Source: Exophiala sp. HKRS030 (taxonomy: Eukaryota > Ascomycota > Eurotiomycetes > Chaetothyriales > Herpotrichiellaceae). Taken from it: a stretch of 64,000 bases of DNA. The stretch is taken from positions 1,674,001 to 1,738,000 of the forward strand of contig JAHWDD010000006.1 in the NCBI GenBank assembly GCA_023897205.1. The letters run 5' to 3'. Shown in pieces: positions 53,501 to 62,446 of the stretch (position 1 is the stretch's first letter; each line of letters begins with the position of its first letter). The notes below the pieces were generated by a model, which saw nothing but the letters and a program-made list of their open reading frames with translations, was not told the DNA's origin and searched no databases. A program made the translations under genes and the position numbers.

Positions 53501-56500
53501 GATATACGCCTCACAAGGAATTGGATGCAATTTGGGTTCCAAAACAATATCATCTGGAGATTTCTTCAACTTCTTCGCCATCCATTTCTTGTAGATGTTC
53601 TCTGCCTCATCTCTCTGATTCTTCGAAAAATGTGAGTTGTAGGGATCAAGCTCCAGGAGATACTCTTCTTTCAATTCAAATAAACCAGAATCGTGCAGAC
53701 CTTCTGGTGGACGATATCGAGTCATTTGCCTGAGTACGTCTTGTAGCTTTTCATGGTCCTGAGCGCGCTCCGTTAGGCGAGCACACAAGTCCGAGTATGA
53801 CAAGGGCTTGAAACAAAGCGTATGTGCAAGATCCTTTCGAACTGCCAGAAGCTGAGATTCAACATTGTCTCGATCCGCGATCAATGCATCTCGATCTGAC
53901 AGAAGATTGATCAATAGATACGTGAAATCTTCTGCCAGATCCAACATCTGTCCATCATCGCAAATCTCGGAAGAAACGAAGCCATACTTCATCCAGTCAG
54001 CCAGCCCAAATCGGTCGACAATGGAGGCAAGTACTCGACTTGGATCACATGTTACCAGTGCCGATTGCAATAAGAAGATGTCTCGGTGGTGGCCAACGTC
54101 GCGGTGTGCAACACTTTTGTACTGCATCATTTGATGTCGCAAACTCATGCCATTCCTGACCCATAAATTTGCCTTCATTTGTGCAAGCCAAGCGCAAACA
54201 CGGAGAGGATAGTCAAACATAGCTAGCAATGCATCGTCCACGGAAACAAGAGCTTGCTTGACAGTATTGTCCCGAGCACCCAGCGTATCGTGAAGATGCG
54301 AGAGGAACGCTTGTGCAGCCTCACGAAGAGCTTCGATCGAGCTCTTGTTGTATTTGCCACATTCCAAAAGCCACGACAGAGTGTAGTGAAGTGGGTGATG
54401 GAAGCTGAGTGACCCTCTTTCAACCACGAAGTCAACGACGCTGAAGATCGTAGAATCTCCGAAAGGACCGATGTTGTGAAACTTGACTGGATCTCTAATC
54501 TCGGCCTGATCAAATCGTCTTCGTTCGAGACCAACTGAGTTAATGACTGCAATGCCTGCTGCATGTTTGATTGCATCGCAAGTGGCACGAATGGCTACGG
54601 GATCGCTGCCCTTGGCCACATAGTAAGCCTCGGAAAATTGTCGACATAATTTGTTGATGTCTCGAGTTAGCAACGATGCACTGATCCATGCATCGGTCTC
54701 GTATTCTACGTGTTCCCCAACAGCACGAACATTGGGGCAGATCCCTTGTGAGAGCTTCGCCAAATCAAGAAACTGGCAGAGGTATTCACGCTCACCCCGA
54801 GCCTTGGCTTGCACGAAGGGCGAAGCCAGAAAGTACTTCAAGTCGGAAAAGAAGTGATACAAGCGGCGATTTGCCACTGATCCCGCATCGAATCCCAGTG
54901 TCGCACCAGGATCCAGGTCTTTGGGAAACCCGACTTGTCTCGTGGTCAAGAAGGTGTAAAGAATTGCCATGAGATTGGTCAAGAAGTTGCCTCTGTCAAT
55001 GACTTCTTCGGTAATTGAGGGCGTGGTCAACAGTTGCAACGAGAGGTTTATGATTGAATGATCTGGTTCCCGATCTGCAACAAGATAGAGTTGTGCGAGC
55101 GTCGTGTACAGCCCGGAGAATCGCAAGCCAAGTATGCGCTTGAATTGTGGTATGTTGACCAAGGTACTGATAAACAAGTCTCTCATATTAGACCTCGCGA
55201 GTTTCCACAGCCGCAAGTCGAATAGTATCATGGAATCCACCCGGATGTTCTTGGTCAAATCCTCGTAGACGGGAAGACTTGCACCTGATGCTGACTGGCC
55301 AGATCTGGACAGTTGCCAGTGGTCTGGTGGAGGAGATTGAGATGAAGATGGACGCGCCGATGCAGCTGGTGTTCTAGGAACGTTGAGATAATTGGCATTG
55401 GCATCCGCTCTGGTTGGTGAATCTGCTCCCCCTAGATGGAGAGTATTCTCGGGACCCGTTGTGTTTTGGGCGGGAACAATTGCTGGGGCCGGCGAGGCCG
55501 GGTCGGTGTCCATCCTTTCTGCGACGTCAAGGAAATCACCGTCGCCGTCAGTATCCATTTCGTCAGGGTCATCAGTGGCATCAGCATCGCCAGAGTTCTC
55601 GACTATAGAGTGGGTATCTTCTGCATCTTCGAACGCTATTGCGCTGAGTATAAGATCGGTCGCCTCTCGGCCACCCTCAACGTCGCCTAGTTCATCATCC
55701 TCATCGTCGTCGTCATCGTCGTCATCATCGGGGTCCATGGGTTCATTGTCTTCGTCAGTCAGCATGTCGTCTCCCTCTGCCACAATTCTCTGCATCGCAA
55801 ATTGGATAGGGTCGAAGGGGATCACTCTGGCTCGACGTCGGAAATCCCGGTCATCCTCTTCGCCGTGATCGTCCAGGTCCTCTTTCCCAACCTTGGCATT
55901 CCAGGCTTCGCTGCCAACGCGCCAGATCTGAAGCATCTCTTCACATACAATGCGGCGAAGGATATGACTGTCTCCACCAACACTGCAGCCGACAACATCA
56001 GCCAACCAGTCAATTATAGTACCACACATCTGTTCTCGAAAAGTATCTCTTGCCGATCGGATTGTAACGGTGACCTTGATTTCTTCAATGATCTTGGCCA
56101 TCCTGGTCAGCTCACTCAAGTTGCGAGAGAATTTGACCACACTTCTCCCGATATCATTGGTTTCCTCCGCTTTCACCAGACCCCACGACTCACGCTGCCG
56201 GCATGCTCTTGCGACTTGAGATTGTACTTCGCGGACCGTGTGCTTCTCGTCGTTCCAGATAATGAGACAGAATTCTGGGTTGGCTTCGACCTCGTCGCCA
56301 CTAACATAATGCTCAGATTGCAGTCGACTCCGCACCTCGTCTTGCGCGACAGTCTCTGTTGTCTTAGGCATGCGAAGATTTTCTGGTGAACAAGATATAA
56401 CGTCGCAGAAGAAGTCAAGTGCTCTGCTCACCGTCACGCGGATTGAATCTTGCAAATCTTGTGGTAGGGGAGAAACAACGTCGTCCGTAGTCGCCCAGTC

Positions 56501-56974
56501 GATCTTTGCCGTGTGAATGGCACACTGTATAGGTGTCTTCCAGGCTTCATCATCACCACAATCGCAGCATCCAGTGTTACCGGGGCTCATTTGAATTATG
56601 TACTGATGGCCTTCATGGTCGCTGGAAACGAAACATCTAGCGCAGAGAACGGCCGTGCTATCATCGGTACATGTGCTGCAGTGATAGCTGGCTTCCCCTG
56701 CTTTGAAGATATGGCCACAGGGATGTCCCCTAGCAGCAGCAGTGTACTCAACATTCTCCTGCACCCCTTGCGCATCTTGTAACTTGTATGAGAGGGGAAA
56801 GCCATTGGGGAACAACTGGTGCAGGTAGTCCTCTCGATCATTTGTCAAGCAGCGGAAGAGGCCTTCTAGCAAGCTATTTCGCGCAGTGGCCGAATATCGA
56901 TAACCATATCGTCGAGGGTGGTCACAAAGAGCCTGGCGGAGTTGTCGATCCAGGTTGGACGGCGGTGAACTCAT
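50519..56974 (-). CDS. UBR1: UBR1-type E3 ubiquitin ligase (N-recognin)
   Basis: An intronless frame of 2151 residues from ATG 56974, close to the size of other fungal Ubr1 proteins. Ubr1 recognises destabilising N-terminal residues and, with the E2 Rad6, ubiquitinates substrates for the proteasome. The UBR zinc box spans about residues 85-154 (CGHIF, YHCSTC, LCARCF, SSDHEGH, CCDCGDDEAW, CAIH). A ClpS-like region (FCLIIWNDEKHTVREV, about 232-285) binds bulky hydrophobic N-termini. An acidic stretch around residues 405-430 has ten consecutive Asp. The RING-type H2 domain lies near residues 1467-1505 (SCGHIMHYACFENYY, FVCPLC). The C-terminal autoinhibitory zinc region has CLFCGEIFCSQTVCC. Such a long intronless frame is notable beside intron-bearing neighbours but is not rare. 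Confidence 0.94.
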   Translation of the reverse strand: MSSPPSNLDRQLRQALCDHPRRYGYRYSATARNSLLEGLFRCLTNDREDYLHQLFPNGFPLSYKLQDAQGVQENVEYTAAARGHPCGHIFKAGEASYHCSTCTDDSTAVLCARCFVSSDHEGHQYIIQMSPGNTGCCDCGDDEAWKTPIQCAIHTAKIDWATTDDVVSPLPQDLQDSIRVTVSRALDFFCDVISCSPENLRMPKTTETVAQDEVRSRLQSEHYVSGDEVEANPEFCLIIWNDEKHTVREVQSQVARACRQRESWGLVKAEETNDIGRSVVKFSRNLSELTRMAKIIEEIKVTVTIRSARDTFREQMCGTIIDWLADVVGCSVGGDSHILRRIVCEEMLQIWRVGSEAWNAKVGKEDLDDHGEEDDRDFRRRARVIPFDPIQFAMQRIVAEGDDMLTDEDNEPMDPDDDDDDDDDEDDELGDVEGGREATDLILSAIAFEDAEDTHSIVENSGDADATDDPDEMDTDGDGDFLDVAERMDTDPASPAPAIVPAQNTTGPENTLHLGGADSPTRADANANYLNVPRTPAASARPSSSQSPPPDHWQLSRSGQSASGASLPVYEDLTKNIRVDSMILFDLRLWKLARSNMRDLFISTLVNIPQFKRILGLRFSGLYTTLAQLYLVADREPDHSIINLSLQLLTTPSITEEVIDRGNFLTNLMAILYTFLTTRQVGFPKDLDPGATLGFDAGSVANRRLYHFFSDLKYFLASPFVQAKARGEREYLCQFLDLAKLSQGICPNVRAVGEHVEYETDAWISASLLTRDINKLCRQFSEAYYVAKGSDPVAIRATCDAIKHAAGIAVINSVGLERRRFDQAEIRDPVKFHNIGPFGDSTIFSVVDFVVERGSLSFHHPLHYTLSWLLECGKYNKSSIEALREAAQAFLSHLHDTLGARDNTVKQALVSVDDALLAMFDYPLRVCAWLAQMKANLWVRNGMSLRHQMMQYKSVAHRDVGHHRDIFLLQSALVTCDPSRVLASIVDRFGLADWMKYGFVSSEICDDGQMLDLAEDFTYLLINLLSDRDALIADRDNVESQLLAVRKDLAHTLCFKPLSYSDLCARLTERAQDHEKLQDVLRQMTRYRPPEGLHDSGLFELKEEYLLELDPYNSHFSKNQRDEAENIYKKWMAKKLKKSPDDIVLEPKLHPIPCEAYINLCEVVHTTVFADVMHKALFYVAQGHKGKNGVTATRVEAFLQIVLQLALIATLEDKVSEESNMPSFIGNAIDMHLASHDAPHSTILDQLHKVWLMEEFTSCRSKIRYILRVFNQKRPRQFSRVTEHLDFPSGRFDTSSPANAESEIEAKKRMAMERKARVMAQFQQQQQNFMDKQGVIDWGDDYLDPPDEELPKSTETRHWKYPSGLCIQCREESTDSRMYGTFAMITNAHLLRQTDTSDEDFVGELFAIPDNLDRSIEHIRPFGVAGSNHEQLRRLNAEGEEITVDFQGLGKGWPKDHTMNGPVSTSCGHIMHYACFENYYQSVTRRHSQQVARNHPERIALKEFVCPLCKALANSFLPIVWKHSEQSYPGSLGISQDFDHFMDNEVSKLTPSSVPMDNSTFDSLAATMYSETLDTLSNSSLTPAITMWQAGDLTLSPTSPAWADNPELAGFAELAGIYGRLRESLTITARTNRVLGPSGSSSVNQFHVLVNTLANTIASVEIGHRGREAEFGTPLLTSVPQQTLSHLQTLCSTLRAYNATGALTIRTSTESQFRGLCDHIERQLAGAVSGHETQTGDPEPAQPLLRTDAFQFLVQAAMVVCPLRRLEVRHFLQLALTIELIRVAMAFMLDSQGFVRASKKLVQDQIRHGVPLQADSDEVQSVESFMTWVYVQLQDEAVQAEDVRPYGSNLHRMSRDECKAMYRIFQVYALAFMRKSALFFHAGHGIDFPTTVGSEANLPELDRLIHFFQLPKLQEMLRSFDQFSVHGTLKIRARSWIADWLKSEADMVPAGQQARPGPFLLKLLHPAPFELIGLPKYFDTLMEESYRRKCPTTGKEVADPALCLFCGEIFCSQTVCCLTPELRGGCNAHLDKCSSPVGMFLFVRKCNIALLHVAVDPRILDLERERIGRGTQHTLPSGSLTLSHGSFFPAPYLTKHGETDPGLRSKHQLILSQKRYDKLLRDSWLLTNGSIWSAIARRLESEVNAGGWETL

Positions 56975-58063
56975 GGTAGATTATGCAAGGGCGTCTGCAG
57001 TCCGCATTTGGACTCTACTCGACTCGAGATCGCAGAGGAGAAAAATTGTCAAGGGTAGGACTCTTGAAGACTCGGTCGATGGGAAGACACAACTTGAGTA
57101 TGTTCGTTAGGCTGTAGGCAACACCGCTTGAGATCGAGTCGTTCTGTGCCAGCGAGGCTGCGTTTCATTGAAGAGCCGCCAACGTCACAGAAGGCCAATG
57201 TTGGCAATGCCTGCGAATGGGACCTCTGTGCAACACGACAAGGAGATGGGGAATCTTTGATGGAAAAAATGAATGGGAACAGTCGCATGTCTTCAGGTAG
57301 AGACTGCCTGCGCTATCAACCTAGGGTTGGTAAGGCAGTTGTGTCTTTCCTTGCTCCTCCAAATATATGGATTCTTCTCGCATTTATTCTACGTTCTCCG
57401 TCGCCACGCCGCTCGGAGAAGCTCAACGCCAACTCCCAAACATATGATTTCGATGACACAAGGCCGACACCACCCAGTATCGCGAACATGCATGATGCGT
57501 CGTAAGAAAGCATTATCTACTGCGTCCACGAGCGGGTCGGGTAGAGTTCTAGAGTAAAAGTCCTTTCATTAACATGAGTTTCGTAGAGCGCATGCATGAC
57601 CTTCATCGAGCACAACTTGAATCAATATAGCAAACGTTCTACAGATCAGCCCACGGACCCTCATGTAGGCCCAACGTGGTGATGAAGATTATCAGGCACC
57701 GAGTCTGCAGCTGCATAGGCTTCTGCTACCATCATCCGAGCATCACATAAAATTTTGTGGCACTGGTCTCTGCATAGCCGATGAGATGATCACACTCCCT
57801 AGGATCTGAAGCAACACAGCAAAGGGGCTCAGCAATGATAGACATAGAGGATGCCGCGAGATCAACATTCTCCATCTCTGTCGTTGAGGTGGGCTAGCCC
57901 ATATCCCTCAAAGGGTATTCTTCAAGCACGCTTGATTTTGGTATTTTCATAGCTTCTTATGTACAATGCTTGTCGCAATGACCGCCATCGCGATGACCCA
58001 AGCTGTGTTCTGGTCTCTATTCTCTTTCAACTCTTGGTCGTCCCCGAGCTCCGAGTTATCGAA
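56975..58063. other. Intergenic, UBR1 promoter and QCR9 3' region
   Basis: About 1.1 kb. The frames at 57128-57557 overlap antisense frames of equal quality and lack any domain. No gene supported. The first 150 bp upstream of UBR1 are GA-rich on the + strand. Confidence 0.45.
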
Positions 58064-58485
58064 TTATTCGTCCTCGTCCTCTTCTGCGGTCATGTATTTA
58101 TGCTTGATGTCTTTCCATTGTCGCTGTTGATGACTGGTTAGCTTCGACCAAGAATGTCCATGCTTGATTCTTGAACATACCCCTTTGTTCCAGCTGTCCC
58201 ACATTGCGTTTGTTCCACCCTCGAATGCACTGCAGAATTGTGAGCCAATATCCGTCATCCACCAACGGTCGGCAAGGAAGCTTACAGCTCGAACGCGAAT
58301 GCGCCGGCGAAGACGGTCGTGAGGAAGAAGGCATTTCTCCGGAAGATGCCACTGCAGCGGTCAGTATGCAGACACATGGGATTCGAAACGGCCGTACTTG
58401 AAAAAGCCCGATGAAAGGCGTGCCTAAGATTGTCAGAAACGTTTCTGAGCATGTCCAGCGATAGAAAACTTACCCCAAACGACAT
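58064..58485 (-). CDS. QCR9: Cytochrome bc1 complex subunit 9 (QCR9/UCRC)
   Basis: Five small exons (58485-58474, 58423-58398, 58351-58286, 58229-58181, 58123-58064) give 70 residues; yeast Qcr9 is 66. The introns are 50, 46, 56 and 57 nt with GT-AG ends. The spliced protein contains GIFRRNAFFLTTVFAGAFAF (a single transmembrane helix preceded by the FxRRN motif), then LAFEGGTNAMWDSWNKG and RQWKDIKHKY, and an acidic tail. These are the hallmarks of the small bc1 subunit that sits beside the Rieske protein in the inner mitochondrial membrane. Exons 3-5 are secure because they rebuild the family pattern residue by residue. The first two exons (4 and about 9 codons) are chosen by frame and splice sites and are less certain. 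No single open frame reveals the gene. Confidence 0.85.
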
Positions 58486-59104
58486 CTTGAATACGTCAGA
58501 TCCGGCGCAGAGGATCAGATATTTGGTTTGTGACAGTGCAAGACGTTCACAGGTGTCTGTGTGATCAATGAATGTTCACAAAGTTGCAGCTCCAAAGCTC
58601 GACCAGGGGAAGCTAATACGAGAATGGAAGGATTCTCCCGCTGTTCTAGTTGAGGCTTCAGCCAATCACAACACCAAAGAACATAAGCCTCCAGTTCGCC
58701 ATAGAAGGACTGCAGAGATAGGTGCAGAGGCTTTGAGGAAGAGTAGAGACTCTTGGTACTCCCCGTCCGGATTGAATTATGCCATCTAAGTTAGACTCAT
58801 CAAGGAATTGCTGGGTTGGATGTGTTTGTTACGTCAAATATCACGCTCGTATGAAGACTGCTCGTATGAAGACTGCGGTTGAACTTCGGCTGCGACTACA
58901 ATTCTTCCGCGGGCTGGACTCATTTACCTGTGACTATCTTCCTGACTCTTGTCAGCCTGCACCAGTTGTCACATTATTTTGCCGCACGGGCAGGATCTCG
59001 CTTCACGGACGGAAATTTCCCAATATGGTGATACAACCCTGATACCGGTGGCCACGGCAGATAACCCGTCACGCTGAAAGAATTCGCAAGGGGCGTATCG
59101 CGAG
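58486..59104. other. Divergent intergenic region (QCR9 / PYM)
   Basis: 620 bp between two start codons. A 73-codon + strand frame at 58568-58789 has an ATG but no recognisable domain and is not called. A short direct repeat (gctcgtatgaagactg, twice) lies at 58847-58876. Confidence 0.4.
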
Positions 59105-59740
59105 ATGTCCAAACCTAGCAAGGCCGGCATCGAGACCTCGGCTGATGGTGGCTCGTACATTCCTTCCTCCAAGCGCGCGGACGGGTCCACCAGGAAAGAG
59201 ATCAAAGTGCGACCAGGCTATCGGCCACCAGAAGACATAGAGACCTACAAAAATCGGAGCGCCGAGGCATGGAAGAATAGAGGCCCAGGCGGAGTTCCTG
59301 GAGCCGATCCCGTTGCCTCTGCAAATGATCAAGGCACGGCCAAAAGCAAGAACGCAAAACGAAGAGAGGCTGCCCGCAGAAAGGGCGAAGGGAAGGAGGG
59401 AGCCGCGGATGTTTTGGCTGCAGCCATGCAGAAGACGAACATAGCGGATACAGAAGCAGACCGAATCAAACAGAATTGGCGAGATCCATCTAAGTTACAA
59501 GAGAATGAACCGGCTTCTCAAGAATCAGATCCACAGAAGAAGATCCGAAATCAACTGAAGAAGCTGAAGGCTGTGCGCGAGCTGAAGGAGAAACGGGCAA
59601 CGGGCGAAAAACTGTCACTCGATCAAATCATGAAGATCGGCAAGGAAGGGGAGTTGCTTCGCGACTTGAGGAAGTTGGGTTACGATGGACCAGAAGTACA
59701 AGCACTTACCACCGAATCTTCCACGACCGACTCGACGTGA
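59105..59740 (+). CDS. PYM/WIBG, exon-junction-complex recycling factor
   Basis: A single-exon frame of 211 residues. The N-terminal Mago-binding domain is clear: GIETSADGGSYIPSSKRADG, then RKEIKVRPGYRPPEDIETYK (with KVRPGY and PPED as core). PYM binds the Mago-Y14 dimer and the 40S ribosome and strips exon junction complexes from translated mRNA. A Lys/Arg-rich helical middle (KSKNAKRREAARRKGEGK) and a C-terminal helical segment (LKKLKAVRELKEKRATGEKL, then DQIMKIGKEGELLRDLRKLG) match the family. Start ATG 59105 is supported by the conserved domain beginning a few residues later. Confidence 0.92.
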   Translation: MSKPSKAGIETSADGGSYIPSSKRADGSTRKEIKVRPGYRPPEDIETYKNRSAEAWKNRGPGGVPGADPVASANDQGTAKSKNAKRREAARRKGEGKEGAADVLAAAMQKTNIADTEADRIKQNWRDPSKLQENEPASQESDPQKKIRNQLKKLKAVRELKEKRATGEKLSLDQIMKIGKEGELLRDLRKLGYDGPEVQALTTESSTTDST

Positions 59741-60220
59741 ACGGGTAAGAAACAACTCCGCGACTATTGCCATGCTCTTGGATGGAATCCAACGAAAAAT
59801 TCATCATGCTGGCTTCTCCGCGAGAGAGATGTTCTGACACATTTTCTGTATGTGACAAACCGAACAAGCAAACCTCTTTTTCGGCTATTGCGCTGCATTT
59901 AATGGCGGCTTCGGCGACCTACATCCAACTCGCGGATCGTCGGTGATCGTCATTCGGCGATTGTCTCACCAAGGCTACACTATTTTGAACGATTGGGACG
60001 GGCGAGCTATCAGCAAATCACCGTGTGCCGATAACAAAAGCAAACATTATCCCTGCCTCCAGGCGACGTTTAGACGCTCGAATAATGGCAATAGATGAAC
60101 CGAGGAGCGAACGCATCATGCAGCTCGAATACGTCAGAGTAGTTCGAATGGATTTCGAGTTGTCAAGAATGAGACCCCAAGTCAGTATGGCATTAAATTT
60201 TATTGCTCCTGATTTCTTCT

Positions 60221-60849
60221 TTACCGTATATTCGACACACCAGACTCTAGCATTCTCCGAGCCTTCCCCTTTGGTCCGACAGACATGAAGGTCGCCATCT
60301 TGTTTTTACGGTAGTACACAAGATCGAATCCAACCATGACCCGGATTCCATGTCCAGAACCTAAAAGATACTCCTCTGCGGGTTCTATCAAGTCCTCGCT
60401 TCTCTGCGAATGAGCTACCTCAATCACAACTGTGGGTCCTTTGGCTTTGATGTGACAGAAAGAAGTGTCAGGATCGTGGGTGCCGTAGCCATAGGTAATG
60501 TCGCCGAGTGGTTTCTATGCGTGTATGAGCATAATTTTCAACGCCACTTGCAACTTCCGCAGCTGATCCAAGATACATGAGCGGTTAGCTCCAGTAGTTC
60601 AGTGGTTCATCCATTGTGGTGGACGACAAAGCGTTCCTGTAACGCCCTGGACATTCTCAAGACGAGTTTCTCACTTGAAGGGGGTAAATCAACACTGTGA
60701 TTCGAGGTTAGCATGCACGACTTGATATCGCGGCGACGAAAGGGGTCGTTACCATACTCAATCTCGTCATAATTCAATCCTAATGGCGTGCTGGCTTGCA
60801 TTTCGTAGTTTTTGACTGACCTTGATCTGGAGTTCGCTGTTGGAGCCAC
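60221..60849 (-). pseudogene. Degenerate gene of unknown function
   Basis: Two blocks look strongly coding on the minus strand: 60849-60607 (QASTPLGLNYDEIEYGN, SEKLVLRMSRALQERFVVHH) and 60501-60221 (KPLGDITYGYGTHDPDTSF, PTVVIEVAHSQRSEDLIEPA, AEEYLLGSGHGIRVMVGFDL). Between them the sequence keeps helical coding character (ILDQLRKLQVALKIML) but needs a frame change after VVHHNG and passes TGA and TAG stops. No good ATG opens the first block, and the second stops soon after a weak tail. The second block recalls a family of uncharacterised fungal proteins with a VVIEVxxSQ motif, from memory. I judge it a pseudogene. A real gene with an intron of about 110 nt ending at catag (AAACCACTC) is the alternative. 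Confidence 0.5.
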
Positions 60850-61403
60850 GATCCGGGAAACTCTCAGCCTACTGCCAAAATAGAGCCTCTTTCTGTGCCG
60901 GGTAAGGACTTGTAACCGGGCCGAGTGGTCTATCTTGCGTCGGGCTTCTCATTACAAAGATAGTATATACACATGTTTGTGTCTTTATTGAGTGTCAAGG
61001 ATACAAGTCGCAGGCGATCACGAAAGTTCTTCCGGAGGCGATGTGAGGAATTTATAATGTAAGTGCCAAGTGAATTCCCAATGGAAAATCGTGGAGTTTA
61101 CAGTGACCTACATACGGGTTTCTCCTCAGTCATGGGCCAGGGGTGTGAGCACACATCTCACGTGGCTTGACCACGTAGAGGCATCGGCAGAAGGTGACTT
61201 TTCTTCGCGACGACATTCACAAGCTCAATCGTAACATCCAGCCACCCTGAAATTGTGATAATGCATCGTGATCGGCTTCCTCAGCGGCTATGGACTTGTG
61301 CCGAGATTGAATATTTGGGTCATAGTGGGGAAACCGGAAGATCGACCGTCGGTCGAAAGCTTGACACATGCGGAGTAGCTATAAATAGTATCTAGAACCA
61401 AGC

Positions 61404-61735
61404 GAACTTTGGCGTTGTTGCAAGACAGGCGAAAGACAACAGCGCAAAAAAATCCAAAATCTAGATGCAACATGGTTAAAACACCCTGACTGTCGCCTGC
61501 AGACAAGCGACCTTTAGCGTTATCACGTGCAGATGACCAGGATAAAAGACACTCAGTGATGCATGCAAGTTTTAGTAGCATCGTGACACACAGTTCATGC
61601 AGGAAGTCCAGGGTAAGAGGCACTAAACTACACAGGTATGCCTGAGGAACTTTAGCGTTCTCACACACATATTGTACAACTGACCAGAGTAGAAGGTGCG
61701 GTGTTGTACTGCAAGTATTTTCACGCGGCTAGGAA
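61404..61735 (-). repeat. Three degenerate copies of a 100-140 bp repeat
   Basis: Blocks starting gaactttggcg (61404), gacctttagcg (61509) and gaactttagcg (61647) recur. After the second and third copies come tgaccaggataaaag / tgaccagagtagaag and then tgcaagttttagtag / tgcaagtattttcac in the same order. Spacing is 105 and 138 bp. An ORF spans the repeats on the minus strand but is probably incidental. Confidence 0.5.
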
Positions 61736-61818
61736 TATGCAAGCACCGGCCTTGTCAAGAGAGCCTCGTGATCCTCGGCAGACCTTCTAAATATATGGAC
61801 CTGGATACTACACTATGC

Positions 61819-62191
61819 TTACCTAAGCGTCATTGGACATTTTAGTTGCCGCTTCTTCAGGGGTTTCCTCTTCTACACCAGAAACATATCATGACATCTG
61901 TCAGCGATTTCCATCGATTGCTGCCTCGCGAGTCAAACCTTTGACAATTTCCGGGGGCACATCCTAAACTCCTTTCGGCTTGCGATCCTTAACTCTTTTC
62001 TTTTCCTCTCTCGACGCCAGGCCTGTTCAGTCGTAGAACCCTTGGGCTTCTGCCGAGGATTGTCAGAATAACATGGGCTCTAGGCCAGCCTTTGCAAACG
62101 TCGCCTGCCAGGTCCTAACCTTGCTCAGAACAAATTTGCTGAGGATATCTAATTGGGCCAATTCCCATAATCTGACATTCTGCTCGACCAT
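61819..62191 (-). pseudogene. Small spliced gene or its relic, unknown function
   Basis: From ATG 62191 one frame reads MVEQNVRLWELAQLDILSKF..., passes TGA (after MLF), TGA (after QGFYD) and TAG (after DRKPKGV), then continues DVPPEIVK and, after a GT-AG intron (61939-61873), EETPEEAATKMSNDA and stop. The segments are protein-like, so the stops suggest decay; all three could come from C-to-T changes. Alternatively, splicing gttagg...ctcggcag (62119-62051) removes the first TGA and gives a basic exon (STTEQAWRRERKRKELR) in another frame. I cannot decide between a live three-exon gene and a relic, but something was coded here. Confidence 0.4.
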
Positions 62192-62382
62192 GCAAATATA
62201 TTGACCTTGGAAAATGTAAGTGATTATTCGAAGCTTTTGATCACCGGCGAATTACCTCCTCCGTTAAACTGTTGCACAAACCCCTGTGACTCGACTTCAG
62301 CACCGCCAAAGAATGCACAGACGGTACGCCATGGGAAACAATTTCCACCAGGAAGATGTTGTATCTGGTTTATCGATAGCAT

Positions 62383-62388
62383 TATAAA
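62383..62388 (+). promoter_or_regulatory. TATA-box candidate of the chitinase gene
   Basis: TATAAA lies 59 nt upstream of the chitinase ATG at 62447, a suitable distance for a short-leader, inducible fungal gene. Confidence 0.4.
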
Positions 62389-62446
62389 CAGGTGAGGCCT
62401 CCAGCGGGCATCGTCCTCCTTTCGGACCCATGCACGTAACGAGAAG

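Larger units (their letters stand above)
59741..62446. other. 2.7 kb region of gene relics and degenerate repeats
   Basis: Between PYM and the chitinase there is no intact gene that I can defend. It contains a probable pseudogene at 60221-60849, a repeat family at 61404-61735 and a small gene or relic at 61819-62191, all described separately. The remaining sequence shows only short frames. Confidence 0.55.

Noticed and set aside
55392..56389. Ser-rich and other + strand ORFs inside UBR1
   Set aside because: Antisense of the Asp-rich and UBR regions of UBR1, with no independent support.
57128..57557. Overlapping ORFs upstream of UBR1
   Set aside because: Two frames on + and one on - are equally open, with no family signal; typical of intergenic DNA.
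58568..58789. 73-codon + strand ORF upstream of PYM
   Set aside because: No domain, weak context, and it lies in a divergent promoter. It could be real but I cannot support it.
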